A model generated the notes under the pieces. That model saw only the letters and a list, made by a program, of their open reading frames with translations. It did not search any database and was not told the origin of the DNA. 64,000 nt of DNA from JAVJSD01 sp040219575. GTDB taxonomy: Bacteria; Planctomycetota; Planctomycetia; Pirellulales; Pirellulaceae. Below are positions 32,976 through 41,556 of the stretch, one piece after another. The DNA lies in NCBI GenBank assembly GCA_040219575.1, contig JAVJSD010000152.1:1-64000 (forward strand), written 5' to 3'. Every line of letters starts with the position of its first letter. Position 1 is the first letter of the stretch. Made by a program: the position numbers and the translations under genes.

Positions 32976-34802
32976 ATGCTCCCCTCTCTCTCATCTCCGT
33001 CTGCGAAGCTGACGCGATTGGCTTTGTGTCTCGTCTGCCTCTTGGCGACCACCGTCGTTCTCAGGCCGGCGATGACACGGGCCGCGGACGAAAAGGCGAA
33101 GCCCAGCGGCAAGCCGAACATCATCGTGATCCTTTCCGACGACCAGGGTTGGGGCGACTTGAGCGTGCATGGCAATACGAACATCGCCACGCCGAACATC
33201 GACTCGCTGGCCCGTGACGGGGCGATTTTCGATCGTTTCTTCGTCTGTCCGGTCTGCTCGCCGACGCGGGCGGAGTTTCTCACCGGCCGGTATCATCCTC
33301 GCGGCGGGGTATACAGCACGTCCACCGGCGGCGAGCGGCTCGATCTGGACGAAAAAACGATCGGCGACACGTTCAAGGCGGCTGGCTACGCCACCGCCGC
33401 GTTCGGCAAGTGGCACAACGGGATGCAGGCGCCGTATCACCCCAACTCCCGCGGCTTCGACGAGTACTACGGCTTCTGCTCGGGGCATTGGGGGCACTAC
33501 TTCAGCCCGGTGCTGGAGCACAACGGCAAGCTCGTCCGCGGCGAGGGCTACATTACCGACGACTTCACCAACCACGCGCTGGACTTTATCGAGAAGAACA
33601 AAGACAAGCCGTTCCTCTGCTACCTGCCCTACAACACGCCGCACTCGCCGATGCACGTGCCCGACCGGTTCTACGAAAAGTTCGACGGCGCCGAAATCAA
33701 ACTTCGCCATCGCGATCCCGAGCGGGAGGATTTGGCGATGACCCGCGCGGCGCTGGCCATGTGCGAGAACATCGACTGGAACGTCGGCCGCATTCTGAAG
33801 AAGCTCGATGAACTGAAACTAGCCGAGAACACCATCGTCATCTACTTCGCCGACAACGGCCCGAACAGCTACCGCTTCAACGGCGACATGAAGGGCCGCA
33901 AGGGATCGACCGACGAGGGAGGCGTCCGCGTGCCGATGCTCATCCGCTGGCCTGCCGGCATCGAAGCCGGCCGGAAGATCCCCCAGATCGCCGCCGCCAT
34001 CGACCTCCTGCCCACGCTGGCCGACATCGCGGGCATCGACGTCGTCGGCGACAAGCCGCTCGACGGCGTCAGCATCAAGCCGCTGCTGACCGGCCAGGCG
34101 AAGGACGGGCCGGACCGCCGCATCTTTTCCCACTGGTCGGGCCGCGTGAGCGTGCGCACGCAGCAGTTCCGTTTGGACAACGACGGCAAGCTGTACGACC
34201 TGACGGTCGACCCCGGACAGCGCCGCGACGTCTCGAAGCAGCATGCCAAGCTCACGGCCGAACTTCGCTCGGCGGTTGACGCCTGGCGCAAGGAGATGCT
34301 CCCTCGACTACGGGACGACGACCGCCCGTTCCCGGTCGGCTACGCGCCGATCACGCACTTGCCGGCCCGCGACGGCGTGCCGCACGGCAATGTCCAGCGC
34401 AGCGCCCGGGCGCCCAACTGTTCCTACTTCACGAACTGGACCAGCAGCGAAGATAAAATGACGTGGGATGTGGAACTGCCCGAGGACGGCCGCTACGAGG
34501 CGGTGGTGCAATACACCTGCGCCGCCGACAACGTGGGGAGCACGATCGAGCTCTCCTTGAACAGCCAGAAAATCGCCGGCAAGATTTCGGAGGCGCACGA
34601 TCCGCCGCTGCGGGGCGCCGAAGCGGACCGCGCCTCGCGCGGCAGCGAGTCGTTCGTGAAAGACTTCAAATCGCTGTCGCTGGGCGAGATCGACTTAAAG
34701 AGGGGACGCGGACTGCTTACGCTGAGGGCGCTCGACGTGCCAGGCAAGCAGGTGGCCGACATTCGTTACGTGATCCTCACGCGGCGCGAAGACGGCCGAT
34801 AG
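32976..34802 (+). CDS. Sulfatase with C-terminal extension
   Basis: The product is 608 residues from ATG 32976 (AGGTG 6 nt upstream). A signal peptide ends near residue 36. 'PNIIVILSDDQGWGDLSVHG' holds the metal aspartates, and CSPTR (94-98) in 'CPVCSPTRAEFLTGRYHPRGG' is the formylglycine site, which needs a maturation enzyme not seen here. 'AFGKWHNG' and 'IVIYFADNGPNSYRFNGDMKGRKGSTDEGGVRVP' are further active-site blocks. The last ~130 residues form a beta-rich tail. It should remove sulfate from a carbohydrate in the periplasm. It follows the PVC-type gene by 78 bp and may be co-transcribed with it. Confidence 0.93.
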   Translation: MLPSLSSPSAKLTRLALCLVCLLATTVVLRPAMTRAADEKAKPSGKPNIIVILSDDQGWGDLSVHGNTNIATPNIDSLARDGAIFDRFFVCPVCSPTRAEFLTGRYHPRGGVYSTSTGGERLDLDEKTIGDTFKAAGYATAAFGKWHNGMQAPYHPNSRGFDEYYGFCSGHWGHYFSPVLEHNGKLVRGEGYITDDFTNHALDFIEKNKDKPFLCYLPYNTPHSPMHVPDRFYEKFDGAEIKLRHRDPEREDLAMTRAALAMCENIDWNVGRILKKLDELKLAENTIVIYFADNGPNSYRFNGDMKGRKGSTDEGGVRVPMLIRWPAGIEAGRKIPQIAAAIDLLPTLADIAGIDVVGDKPLDGVSIKPLLTGQAKDGPDRRIFSHWSGRVSVRTQQFRLDNDGKLYDLTVDPGQRRDVSKQHAKLTAELRSAVDAWRKEMLPRLRDDDRPFPVGYAPITHLPARDGVPHGNVQRSARAPNCSYFTNWTSSEDKMTWDVELPEDGRYEAVVQYTCAADNVGSTIELSLNSQKIAGKISEAHDPPLRGAEADRASRGSESFVKDFKSLSLGEIDLKRGRGLLTLRALDVPGKQVADIRYVILTRREDGR

Positions 34803-34838
34803 GCGTGACGGTCGGCCGGTTGAAGGCGTGCTGCTGGC

Positions 34839-35246
34839 ATGAGAACTGTGCTGAAATCGTTGGGCGTCTTATGGGCGCTGCCCTATACGCTGCTGGGCAT
34901 GCTCATCGGCTGCGTCGGCCTGTGCACCGGCGGCCGCGTTCAGCGGAAAGGGTGGGTGCTCGAGTTCTACGGCGGCGGCACGAAGTGGTTCGTGACGCAT
35001 CTGCCCGGCGGGCAATTCACGCTGGCGCTGACGCTGGGGCACACGGTGCTCGGACAGTCGGAGGCCACGCTCGACATCGCCCGCAACCACGAACTGGTGC
35101 ACGTTCGGCAGTTTGAACGTTGGGGTCTGATGATGGGGCCGGCTTACTTGCTGTCTTCGCTGGTGCTGTGGATCGTCGGCCGCCGCCCCTACCTCGACAA
35201 CCCGTTCGAGCGCGAAGCCTACGACGAAGACGGCGGCCGTTCTTGA
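34839..35246 (+). CDS. Small membrane protein with an HExxH motif
   Basis: The product is 135 residues. The N-terminal helix 'LWALPYTLLGMLIGCVGLCTGG' and a C-terminal helix ('MGPAYLLSSLVLWIVG') flank a short domain with 'WFVTHLPGGQFTLALTLGHTVLGQ' and 'ARNHELVHVRQFERWG'. HELVH is a zinc-metalloprotease-type HExxH motif next to the second helix. In this small protein it could bind metal, but a third ligand is not obvious; the ending 'RPYLDNPFEREAYDE' is well conserved in my memory of planctomycete and proteobacterial relatives of unknown function. It begins 36 nt after the sulfatase. Confidence 0.75.
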   Translation: MRTVLKSLGVLWALPYTLLGMLIGCVGLCTGGRVQRKGWVLEFYGGGTKWFVTHLPGGQFTLALTLGHTVLGQSEATLDIARNHELVHVRQFERWGLMMGPAYLLSSLVLWIVGRRPYLDNPFEREAYDEDGGRS

Positions 35247-35327
35247 ACCGTCCGGCGGTCAGCGCGCGTCACGTGATGCGAGCATGCGGCGCAACTCGAC
35301 GCGGTGGACTTCCCTCAAGCCGCGCGG

Positions 35328-35684
35328 TCAGCCCTGGCGTGCACGGACCTCTTCCAGGGGATACTCGGTGATCGGCAGTCCCTGGCCTTCGATCTCCACC
35401 AAACGCCGCCAACCGCGCGTCACAAGCGATTCTCGCTGCTGGACGAACTGCGGGTCGAGTTGCCGCTTGTCGAAGTCGCCGAAGGCCTGCACCGGTTCAA
35501 AGGCGTCGTCGACGATGAACTGCGCCAGGGACGGATTGCAGCGGAGATGCCGCTCGGCGGTGGTGTGCAGCGTTTCGGGATCGACCAATCCGATCACGTA
35601 ACGGAGGTAGAGCTCGCTCTCGATAATCCGCGCGACTTCCTGGCCGCAGACCTCGCACAAATAGCCTTCATCGCACTTGGCCAT
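35328..35684 (-). CDS. Planctomycete hypothetical protein with a CxxC motif
   Basis: The product is 118 residues from ATG 35684. It starts 'MAKCDEGYLCEVCGQEVARI', with CEVC and Cys4 as possible zinc ligands. The remainder is soluble and alpha/beta mixed ('ESELYLRYVIGLVDPETLHTTAERHLRCNPSLAQFIV') without known motifs. Its start lies 12 nt after the dapB stop, so it is probably co-transcribed with dapB. I know proteins of this type only from planctomycetes, with no known function. Confidence 0.75.
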   Translation of the reverse strand: MAKCDEGYLCEVCGQEVARIIESELYLRYVIGLVDPETLHTTAERHLRCNPSLAQFIVDDAFEPVQAFGDFDKRQLDPQFVQQRESLVTRGWRRLVEIEGQGLPITEYPLEEVRARQG

Positions 35685-35696
35685 GAGCAATTACGA

Positions 35697-36491
35697 TCAG
35701 AGTCCCAACACGTCGTACATGTTGTAAAGCCCAGCCTTCTTGCGGGCGACAAACTTCGCCGCGGCCAAAGCGCCCAGCGCGTAGCAATCGCGGCTGGAGG
35801 CGCGAACGGTCAACTCCACCGTTTCGCCCATCAGGCCGAAGATGATCGTGTGTTCGCCGGGATTGTCCCCCACGCGTACGGCGTGATAGCCAATTTCGTC
35901 GCGGCCGCGGGGGCCGGTTTGTCCCTGGCGTCCGTGCGTGTGCCGTGACTGCTTCATGACGGCCGCGATCTGCTCGCCGAATTTGAGGGCGGTGCCGCTG
36001 GGCGCATCCTCCTTGAAGCGATGGTGCCGTTCGATGATCTCGACGTCGGCGCCTTCCGGATAGTCGACCAGCGCCCGGGCCGCGGTCTCGGCCAGCTTCA
36101 TGGTCAGGTTCACCGCCAGGCTCATGTTCGGCGCCCAGACGACGGGAATCGTCTCCGCGGCGTTGCGGACGCGCTGTTGTTGTTCGGGACTGAGGCCGGT
36201 GGTGGCCATCACCAACGGGACGCCGTTGCCGACGCACTCCGCCGTGATCGTGTCCGCCGCCGCCGGCACGGAGAAATCGATGACCGCCTCGACCGTCCCG
36301 CTCAGCGTCGGCGAGACCGCCACGCCGATCGGTCGAATCCCGGCTAGCGAGCCGGCGTCGTGCCCCATCTCCGGATGCTCCGCATGCTCCAGGCAGTCGA
36401 CGATCTTGAGTTCGGGATCCTGGCTGGCGAGGGCGATCAAGCGGCGGCCCATTCGGCCGGCGGCGCCGTTGATGGCGATATGGGTCAGCAT
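35697..36491 (-). CDS. dapB: 4-hydroxy-tetrahydrodipicolinate reductase
   Basis: The product is 264 residues from ATG 36491, normal for DapB. 'IAINGAAGRMGRRLI' is the NAD(P)H-binding glycine loop, 'VIDFSVPAAADTI' and 'LVMATTGLSPEQQ' are its next strands, and 'EIIERHHRFKEDAPSGTALKFGE' holds the catalytic HH and K of the family signature (E..H..K.D.PSGTA). It reduces the dihydrodipicolinate precursor in the lysine and meso-diaminopimelate pathway. It precedes the small CxxC gene with 12 nt between them. Confidence 0.97.
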   Translation of the reverse strand: MLTHIAINGAAGRMGRRLIALASQDPELKIVDCLEHAEHPEMGHDAGSLAGIRPIGVAVSPTLSGTVEAVIDFSVPAAADTITAECVGNGVPLVMATTGLSPEQQQRVRNAAETIPVVWAPNMSLAVNLTMKLAETAARALVDYPEGADVEIIERHHRFKEDAPSGTALKFGEQIAAVMKQSRHTHGRQGQTGPRGRDEIGYHAVRVGDNPGEHTIIFGLMGETVELTVRASSRDCYALGALAAAKFVARKKAGLYNMYDVLGL

Positions 36492-36598
36492 GGGGGCGGG
36501 ACCATAAGAGAGAGACGCAGAAGTCGGGAAAGGGCGACGTGACGATAGTCTACTGCCGCGCCTTCCGTGTGCAAAGCCTGCGCCCGGCAGGTCGTGTC

Positions 36599-38167
36599 TT
36601 ACGATGCGTCCTGCAACTCTTCCAAGACTTCCGCGAGTTGTTCGACGGCGCTTTCGATTTCCTGCTCGCTGTGCCGCGCGGAAATGAAGAACCGCAGCCG
36701 GGCTCGCTCTTCCTCGACCGCCGGATAAAGGATTGGCGGCACATTGTAGCCGCGAGCCAGCATCCCCTGCGACGCCTTGAGCGCCAGGATCGAGCTGCCC
36801 AGGATCACGGGAATGATCGGCGTTCCCTCGCTGCTGCCGACGTTGAAACCGCGCTGCCGAGCCAGCTTCAAAAAGTACGCGGCCCGCTCGCCAAGCGTGG
36901 CCACGCGTTGAGGTTCTTTCTCCAGCAGTCGAATCGCCGCCAGCGCCGCCGCGGCGCAAGGAGGCGCCAGCGCCGTGGAGAAGATGATGCCGGGGCAGGT
37001 GTATTTTAGGTATTCGATCAACGCCGCGCTGCCGCAGACGAATCCTCCCGCGCCGCCGAGCGCCTTGCCGATCGTGCCGACGCGCACATCGAGCTCACGG
37101 GGATCGACGCCCTGCAGCTCGCAAACGCCGCGGCCGGTGCCGCCCATGGTGCCCACCGAGTGCGCCTCGTCGAGCATCAGCATCGCCCGACGCCGTTTCT
37201 TCACTTCCACGAATTGCGGCAATTCGGGATAGTCGCCGTCCATGCTATACACGCCTTCCACGGCGATCAGCACGCGGCGGAAGTCGTTGCGGCGGCGCTC
37301 GAGCATCTCGTCCAGCGCCTGCCAATCGTTGTGCGGAAACGAGAGCCGCTCCGCCGACGAAAGTTGGGAGCCCGTGACAATGCTATGGTGGATCAACTCG
37401 TCGTGCAGAATCAGGTCGTCGGCGCCGACCAGTTGCGCCACGATGGTGGCGTTGGTGACGAATCCGCTGCTGAACACCAACGCGTCGTCGACCCCCAGAA
37501 AGTCAGCCAGCGTCTGTTCGACTTCGCGATGCAGCGCGGTGGTGCCGGAGACCAGCCGACTGGAGGCGACGCTGGTGCCGTAATGATCGACGGCGCGTTT
37601 GGCCGCCTCGTTCACCGTGGGATCGCCCGCCATGCCCAGATAGTTGAAGCGGCCGAAATCGATCAGCTCCCGCCCTTCGAGGTGGGTGCGGCTGCCCTTG
37701 ATCGCGTCGTGCACGGCGAAGAATGGGTTCTCGCATCCCGCGGCTTCAAGCATGTCGATCCGACTTCGCAGGCGGCGGTATTCCGGCAGGTCCTGAAAAC
37801 TGTCGCGAATCTTGGTCGGCTCGACGGCTGGTCTGCCGGCCGTCGTCGTCTCCGAAGTTTTCGCCTGCAGTTGGTGTTCTATCGCGGTCGCCACGTCGCC
37901 GCAGGTTTCGATGTCGTACAGGCGATCCTCGGGGATGCGGACGTTGAATTCATCCTGAATACGCGACACGATCTCGAGCTGTTTGAGTGAATCAATGCCG
38001 AGCTCGAACAGCGGCGTGTCGCCCGAGAGCATTAGCCCCTGCTTGGGCGACGCGGAACGGACCGCGTTCTCGAAGGCGTCGATGACGCGCGCCGCGACTT
38101 CCGACGGCCCGCCGCTCTGCCATGGGGTCGAGGACTGCCCCAGGGGAGTCGAGTGCGCTTCGGACAT
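36599..38167 (-). CDS. Acyl carrier protein fused to an alpha-oxoamine synthase
   Basis: The product is 522 residues from ATG 38167 (GAGG 7 nt upstream). Residues about 25-100 form an acyl/peptidyl carrier domain with Ser60 in FELGIDSLKQLE as the phosphopantetheine site. From about 130 on it is a fold-type I PLP enzyme of the KBL/BioF/serine palmitoyltransferase group: 'FNYLGMAGDPTVNEAA', LDEAHS (332-337), and Lys368 in GTIGKALGGAGGF. These enzymes join an amino acid to an acyl thioester with loss of CO2. The fused carrier suggests an acyl-ACP rather than acyl-CoA donor; the amino acid and product are unknown (a sphingoid base is one option). Confidence 0.9.
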   Translation of the reverse strand: MSEAHSTPLGQSSTPWQSGGPSEVAARVIDAFENAVRSASPKQGLMLSGDTPLFELGIDSLKQLEIVSRIQDEFNVRIPEDRLYDIETCGDVATAIEHQLQAKTSETTTAGRPAVEPTKIRDSFQDLPEYRRLRSRIDMLEAAGCENPFFAVHDAIKGSRTHLEGRELIDFGRFNYLGMAGDPTVNEAAKRAVDHYGTSVASSRLVSGTTALHREVEQTLADFLGVDDALVFSSGFVTNATIVAQLVGADDLILHDELIHHSIVTGSQLSSAERLSFPHNDWQALDEMLERRRNDFRRVLIAVEGVYSMDGDYPELPQFVEVKKRRRAMLMLDEAHSVGTMGGTGRGVCELQGVDPRELDVRVGTIGKALGGAGGFVCGSAALIEYLKYTCPGIIFSTALAPPCAAAALAAIRLLEKEPQRVATLGERAAYFLKLARQRGFNVGSSEGTPIIPVILGSSILALKASQGMLARGYNVPPILYPAVEEERARLRFFISARHSEQEIESAVEQLAEVLEELQDAS

Positions 38168-38488
38168 AATAGACCTCACTGGCGAGAGATTCCGACCGTC
38201 TTCTTCACGCCTACCAACCGCGAAGAAATTTGTGTTTGCCGACGAAGTGCGAGGCAGTCCACACTCCATCCGTGACGGTCTTTTCGCCTAGCGCCGGACG
38301 TTGTGCGCTGAGAGCGCTTCGTCAGATATTGTATCGCTCAGCAAGGCGCACGACAGTAGGCAGGCTGCGGCAACCTACGAAATCGACACAGTCCTCCCAA
38401 TCATCACCCTTGGAGGTCGCGTCCGCGAAACCTCCAGCGATCGTTGGGATCACCGACGGGCGTCATCGACGGATGTCATCGACGGATG
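38168..38488. other. Intergenic, no gene seen except a short tandem repeat
   Basis: This 321-bp gap lies upstream of the ACP-oxoamine synthase gene and downstream of the lipoprotein gene on the same strand. It contains the tandem repeat at 38462-38499, and no convincing open frame or hairpin. Confidence 0.5.
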
Positions 38489-38499
38489 TCATCGACCGG
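38462..38499. repeat. 13-bp tandem repeat at the end of the lipoprotein gene
   Basis: GTCATCGACGGAT occurs at 38462-38474 and 38475-38487, followed by GTCATCGACCGGG, whose TCA (38489-38491) is the stop codon of the minus-strand lipoprotein gene. The array therefore starts exactly at the 3' end of that gene. Confidence 0.75.
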
Positions 38500-39451
38500 G
38501 AAATCCGCGGTATTGAGGCCGGGCCGCGGAAGGCGCAAGTCCGTAGTTGGGGGGCGACTGCGACGCCGCCGCCGGGGCCGGGGCCGGTTGGGACCCGAAA
38601 GGGCCAGAAGCGGCCAGCGGAACATTCGACATCTGCGTCACGTCCCGGGGCGGCGCGCCGTCGATTCGCGGCATGCTCCACAACTGGGCGGGATCGCCCA
38701 CCAGCTGATTCACCATGTACCCGCCCACGTCGAGCCGCACGGTGGCGCCGGTTTTGGGGAGATGGATCTCCACCTGGTGCGGCAACGAAACATCCACGTC
38801 GCGATAGTAGCGATGCTCGCTGCAGGTCACCTGCGCGACGGGTTGCCCTTGGGGGTCATACAGGTATTGCTCCAGAATCCAGCCGTAGGTGGCATCGACG
38901 ACCAGGACTTTGGTCATCGTCCCGTCGATGCCCGGCACGCGCGTGCGGATCTCGAGCTTGTCGGCGCCGCGTGAGTACGGCCCCTCGACGCTGGAGGGAT
39001 CGACCTGCACGACTCCAAGCGCCTCGATCAGCCACTCCGGCCGCAACGGCAACATCTCCGCCATCGAACTGCGCTGGTAGTCCTCGTGCCGGGCGTAATA
39101 CACGCCCGGGGGCCGCATCAGGGGCGAGTAGACCCAGAATACCTCTTCGTTGCTGCCCAGGTCGATGCCGTTGACGCCCACCAACTCGCCGCGAATCCGC
39201 ATTCGCCTCGGACGCTCGACCGCCAGGTTGGCGCTCAGCGGCAGCAGCGCCCCACGCAGCGATATGCGCGCGTTTTCGGCCTGTAGCTGGTAAATTCGCG
39301 AAGTGCCGTTGATCCGCTCCAGGATGCTCTGTTGGGTAGGCGGGACGGCGAACGCCGGGGCGTCGGGCGCCACCTGCCGCTGGTGGTGCCAGCAGCCGGA
39401 CAGCGCGGCGCCGAGCAGCGCGCAGATCAAGGCCGTCGTCAAGCTCTTCAC
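38489..39451 (-). CDS. Predicted outer-membrane lipoprotein, LolA/DUF4292-like
   Basis: The product is about 320 residues from GTG 39451, with AAGGA 8 nt upstream; ATG 39481 is the longer choice. It has a lipobox (GAALSGC), so it is a lipoprotein. The mature domain ('ISLRGALLPLSANLAVERPRRMRIRGELVGVNGIDLGSNEEVFWVY', 'GWILEQYLYDPQGQPVAQVTCSEHRYYRDVDVSLPHQVEIH') fits the half-barrel lipid-binding fold of LolA/LolB and DUF4292. The end is proline/alanine/serine-rich. I infer a lipid- or lipoprotein-handling role in the envelope. Confidence 0.75.
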   Translation of the reverse strand: MKSLTTALICALLGAALSGCWHHQRQVAPDAPAFAVPPTQQSILERINGTSRIYQLQAENARISLRGALLPLSANLAVERPRRMRIRGELVGVNGIDLGSNEEVFWVYSPLMRPPGVYYARHEDYQRSSMAEMLPLRPEWLIEALGVVQVDPSSVEGPYSRGADKLEIRTRVPGIDGTMTKVLVVDATYGWILEQYLYDPQGQPVAQVTCSEHRYYRDVDVSLPHQVEIHLPKTGATVRLDVGGYMVNQLVGDPAQLWSMPRIDGAPPRDVTQMSNVPLAASGPFGSQPAPAPAAASQSPPNYGLAPSAARPQYRGFPGR

Positions 39452-39543
39452 GTCAGCATCCTTGCCGAAAAGCGACCGCATCCTAGCGATCGAATCGTTG
39501 GTTCGCGTGTTCCGTTCGAGCGTCGGTTAAGACCCCGTACGGC

Positions 39544-40032
39544 CTACTTCGCGTCGGTTTGCAGCAGTTGGGCCAATTCCTCCTGAATCTCCGTGACGCG
39601 CTTCGCGTCGGGCGTCACCACGTGGACGCGATATTCCGTCTCGTTGCGAGGACAGAAAACGACCAGCACCTCGCGTCCCGCTTCATCGTGTTCGCTCTGT
39701 TCGAGCCGCAGCACCCGGCGTCGCACCATCAGTAGCACAAGGATGTAGCGAGTGTCTTGTTTCTCCGCCGCGCCTTCGAGCTGTTCGAAGTAATGCAGCA
39801 TCACCTCGTTAGGGGCCCAATGCACCTTGTGGGCGTCGGGCTCCGGCATTTGCGACTTCCACCAGCCGATCGCTCCCTCGGGCGGCCCCTGCCAGGCGGC
39901 GTCGCAATAATCGCGGCGCACCACTTCGCCCCCCTCCGCGATCAAGGCGGAGTGGTAGGACTCGCCCGGGGCGAACTCGCGTCCCGTTTCGGCGCAGTGG
40001 CGCGTGCAGCGTTGCACTTCAAAGTCGAGCAT
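39544..40032 (-). CDS. Planctomycete hypothetical protein
   Basis: The product is 162 residues from ATG 40032. The opening 'FEVQRCTRHCAETGREFAPGESYHSALIAEGGEVVRRDYCDAAW' has several cysteines (9, 13 and one near 43) and looks like a small metal-binding treble-clef. The rest is helical, with 'KQDTRYILVLLMVRRRVLRLE' in the middle. No signal peptide. It is followed by nothing in the same direction until the lipoprotein gene and preceded by another small cysteine-rich protein (40067-40558) with a gap of 34 nt, so the two may be an operon. Function unknown. Confidence 0.75.
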   Translation of the reverse strand: MLDFEVQRCTRHCAETGREFAPGESYHSALIAEGGEVVRRDYCDAAWQGPPEGAIGWWKSQMPEPDAHKVHWAPNEVMLHYFEQLEGAAEKQDTRYILVLLMVRRRVLRLEQSEHDEAGREVLVVFCPRNETEYRVHVVTPDAKRVTEIQEELAQLLQTDAK

Positions 40033-40066
40033 GGCGGCGGAATCGTACGCGAAACCGGCCGACAGC

Positions 40067-40558
40067 TCAATACGCAGTGAAAAAACGACTGCTGGTGCCG
40101 CCGGGGCCGATCCGCATCCGCACCTGTCGGCAACAGCGCGGGCAATTCCCGATGTAGGCGTTCTGCTCGCGATTGAGGTAAATACGGGCGTAGACGCTGC
40201 AACAGGCGAAGTGGACGCCCACGAATCGGCGCCGGGCCTGCCCGTCGTCGCCGCTTCCGGGCTCCGGTGCATTTGAAAGATCGAGATGTTCGCCGGCCAC
40301 GACAATCCCCTGGGAACGTGCCGCAGATTCCGTTGTCAGGGAGGCGTACAGCCGCCCGTCCTGCCTCAGCTGTGAAATTACCCGAATCCGCCCAGTTTGG
40401 TAAATATCGGTTTTTCGGGCAGTCGGGCTCCAGGTGAGGGGCCGTTTTTCGCACACCGCCATGGCGCCTGAATTTCCAGCGGCTTTCCACTGACGGCCGT
40501 AGAACTCTTGAAGCGGGACGCACAACACCCGCTCCGCAAAGTAAAGACACCCATTCAT
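40067..40558 (-). CDS. Hypothetical protein with C-terminal zinc-ribbon-like block
   Basis: The product is 163 residues. The N-terminal ~105 residues show no motif and may be partly disordered. The last ~55 are distinctive: 'RRRFVGVHFACCSVYARIYLNREQNAYIGNCPRCCRQVRMRIGPGG', with CC near 119 and CPRC about 20 residues later, enough for one zinc ribbon. I recall this C-terminal block as a short stand-alone protein in other planctomycetes; its role is not known. It is transcribed toward the 39544 gene. Confidence 0.65.
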   Translation of the reverse strand: MNGCLYFAERVLCVPLQEFYGRQWKAAGNSGAMAVCEKRPLTWSPTARKTDIYQTGRIRVISQLRQDGRLYASLTTESAARSQGIVVAGEHLDLSNAPEPGSGDDGQARRRFVGVHFACCSVYARIYLNREQNAYIGNCPRCCRQVRMRIGPGGTSSRFFTAY

Positions 40559-40594
40559 CCTTCACGGCGGAACACGCTATGATCGCAAGAGGGT

Positions 40595-41440
40595 GTGCGA
40601 AACGGTTCTATCCACGATGCGGCGAAGTTTGTGACCGGCCGAGATACGAAACCGGGCGACAACGGCGAGGCGACGGACGTCGCGCCGCTGCGGATTGTCA
40701 CCTACAACATCCACAAGGGCATCGGCGGCGTTGACCGTCGCTATCAGCTGCCGCGAATTGTCGAGACGCTCGAGCACTGCCAGGGCGACGTCGTGCTGCT
40801 GCAGGAAGTCGACCACGACGTGCCGCGTTCACGGCACGACCGGCAGGTGGAGGTGCTCGGCGAGGCGCTGGAACTAAGGCACACCGCCTTCCAGGCCAAC
40901 GTGAAACTCCGACGGGGCCACTACGGCAACGCCATCCTCAGCCGTTTTCCGCTGTACGACATCCGTGACATCGAATTAACCGTCCCGCTCAAAAAACGCC
41001 GCCGCGCGCTGGTGTCCCATTGCCGTGTGCCGATCGGAGAGCATAGCCGCACGGTGTTGCTGTTCAATTTTCACCTGGGCCTGGCGGGCTACGAGCGTAC
41101 GATCCAACTCCGCCGGTTTCTTGACAGCGACGTGTTACGGCACGCCCACCACGACACGCCCGTCATCGCCGGCGGCGATTTTAACGACGTGTGGGGAACG
41201 CTTGGGCGGCGACTGCTCGAACCGCAGGGTTTCTCCACCGCCTCGATCCAGACCAAGACGTTTCCCGCCTTCTTTCCGATGCGGCCGCTTGACCGTATCT
41301 ACTATCGCGGCGCGATCACGCTCGATCACAGCTACGCCTCGCACACAAAAGTCGCTCGACAAGCGTCCGACCATCTGCCGCTGGTGGCCGACTTCCTTCT
41401 ACCGTTCGCACCATCATCGCCGCCGGGCAGCGACGGCTAG
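40595..41440 (+). CDS. Endonuclease/exonuclease/phosphatase family protein
   Basis: The product is about 281 residues; GTG 40595 is the first start, and GTG 40631 is an alternative. 'RIVTYNIHKGIGG' opens the domain, 'VVLLQEVDHD' provides the metal-binding glutamate, 'VIAGGDFNDVWG' the aspartate/asparagine pair and 'QASDHLPLVADF' the final Asp-His. These are the family's active-site blocks (DNase I/AP endonuclease/sphingomyelinase fold). No signal peptide is seen. The substrate (DNA, inositol phosphate or other phosphodiester) cannot be decided. A family A element follows its stop codon. Confidence 0.92.
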   Translation: MRNGSIHDAAKFVTGRDTKPGDNGEATDVAPLRIVTYNIHKGIGGVDRRYQLPRIVETLEHCQGDVVLLQEVDHDVPRSRHDRQVEVLGEALELRHTAFQANVKLRRGHYGNAILSRFPLYDIRDIELTVPLKKRRRALVSHCRVPIGEHSRTVLLFNFHLGLAGYERTIQLRRFLDSDVLRHAHHDTPVIAGGDFNDVWGTLGRRLLEPQGFSTASIQTKTFPAFFPMRPLDRIYYRGAITLDHSYASHTKVARQASDHLPLVADFLLPFAPSSPPGSDG

Positions 41441-41467
41441 AAGGACGGCCCTTTGTCTGTAAGCCTC

Positions 41468-41531
41468 GTAGCGGAAGTCGTGAGACTTCCGACGACATTG
41501 AAAAGTGCGGAACTCTCACAAGTACGGCTGC
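41468..41531. repeat. Intergenic double-hairpin element, family A, copy 3 (decayed right arm)
   Basis: The left arm (41468-41492) is GTAGCGGAAGTC-GTGA-GACTTCC. The right arm has GGAACTC-TCAC-, but the closing GAGTTCCGC has become AAGTACGGC. The loops GTGA and TCAC remain exact complements. It lies between the convergent endonuclease-family and tartrate-dehydrogenase genes. Confidence 0.8.
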
Positions 41532-41556
41532 CGACAAATCAAGCCCTGACGCAACG

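Noticed and set aside
38462..38499. Short tandem repeat considered as a CRISPR remnant
   Set aside because: Units are 13 bp and directly adjacent with no spacers, and no cas gene is present.
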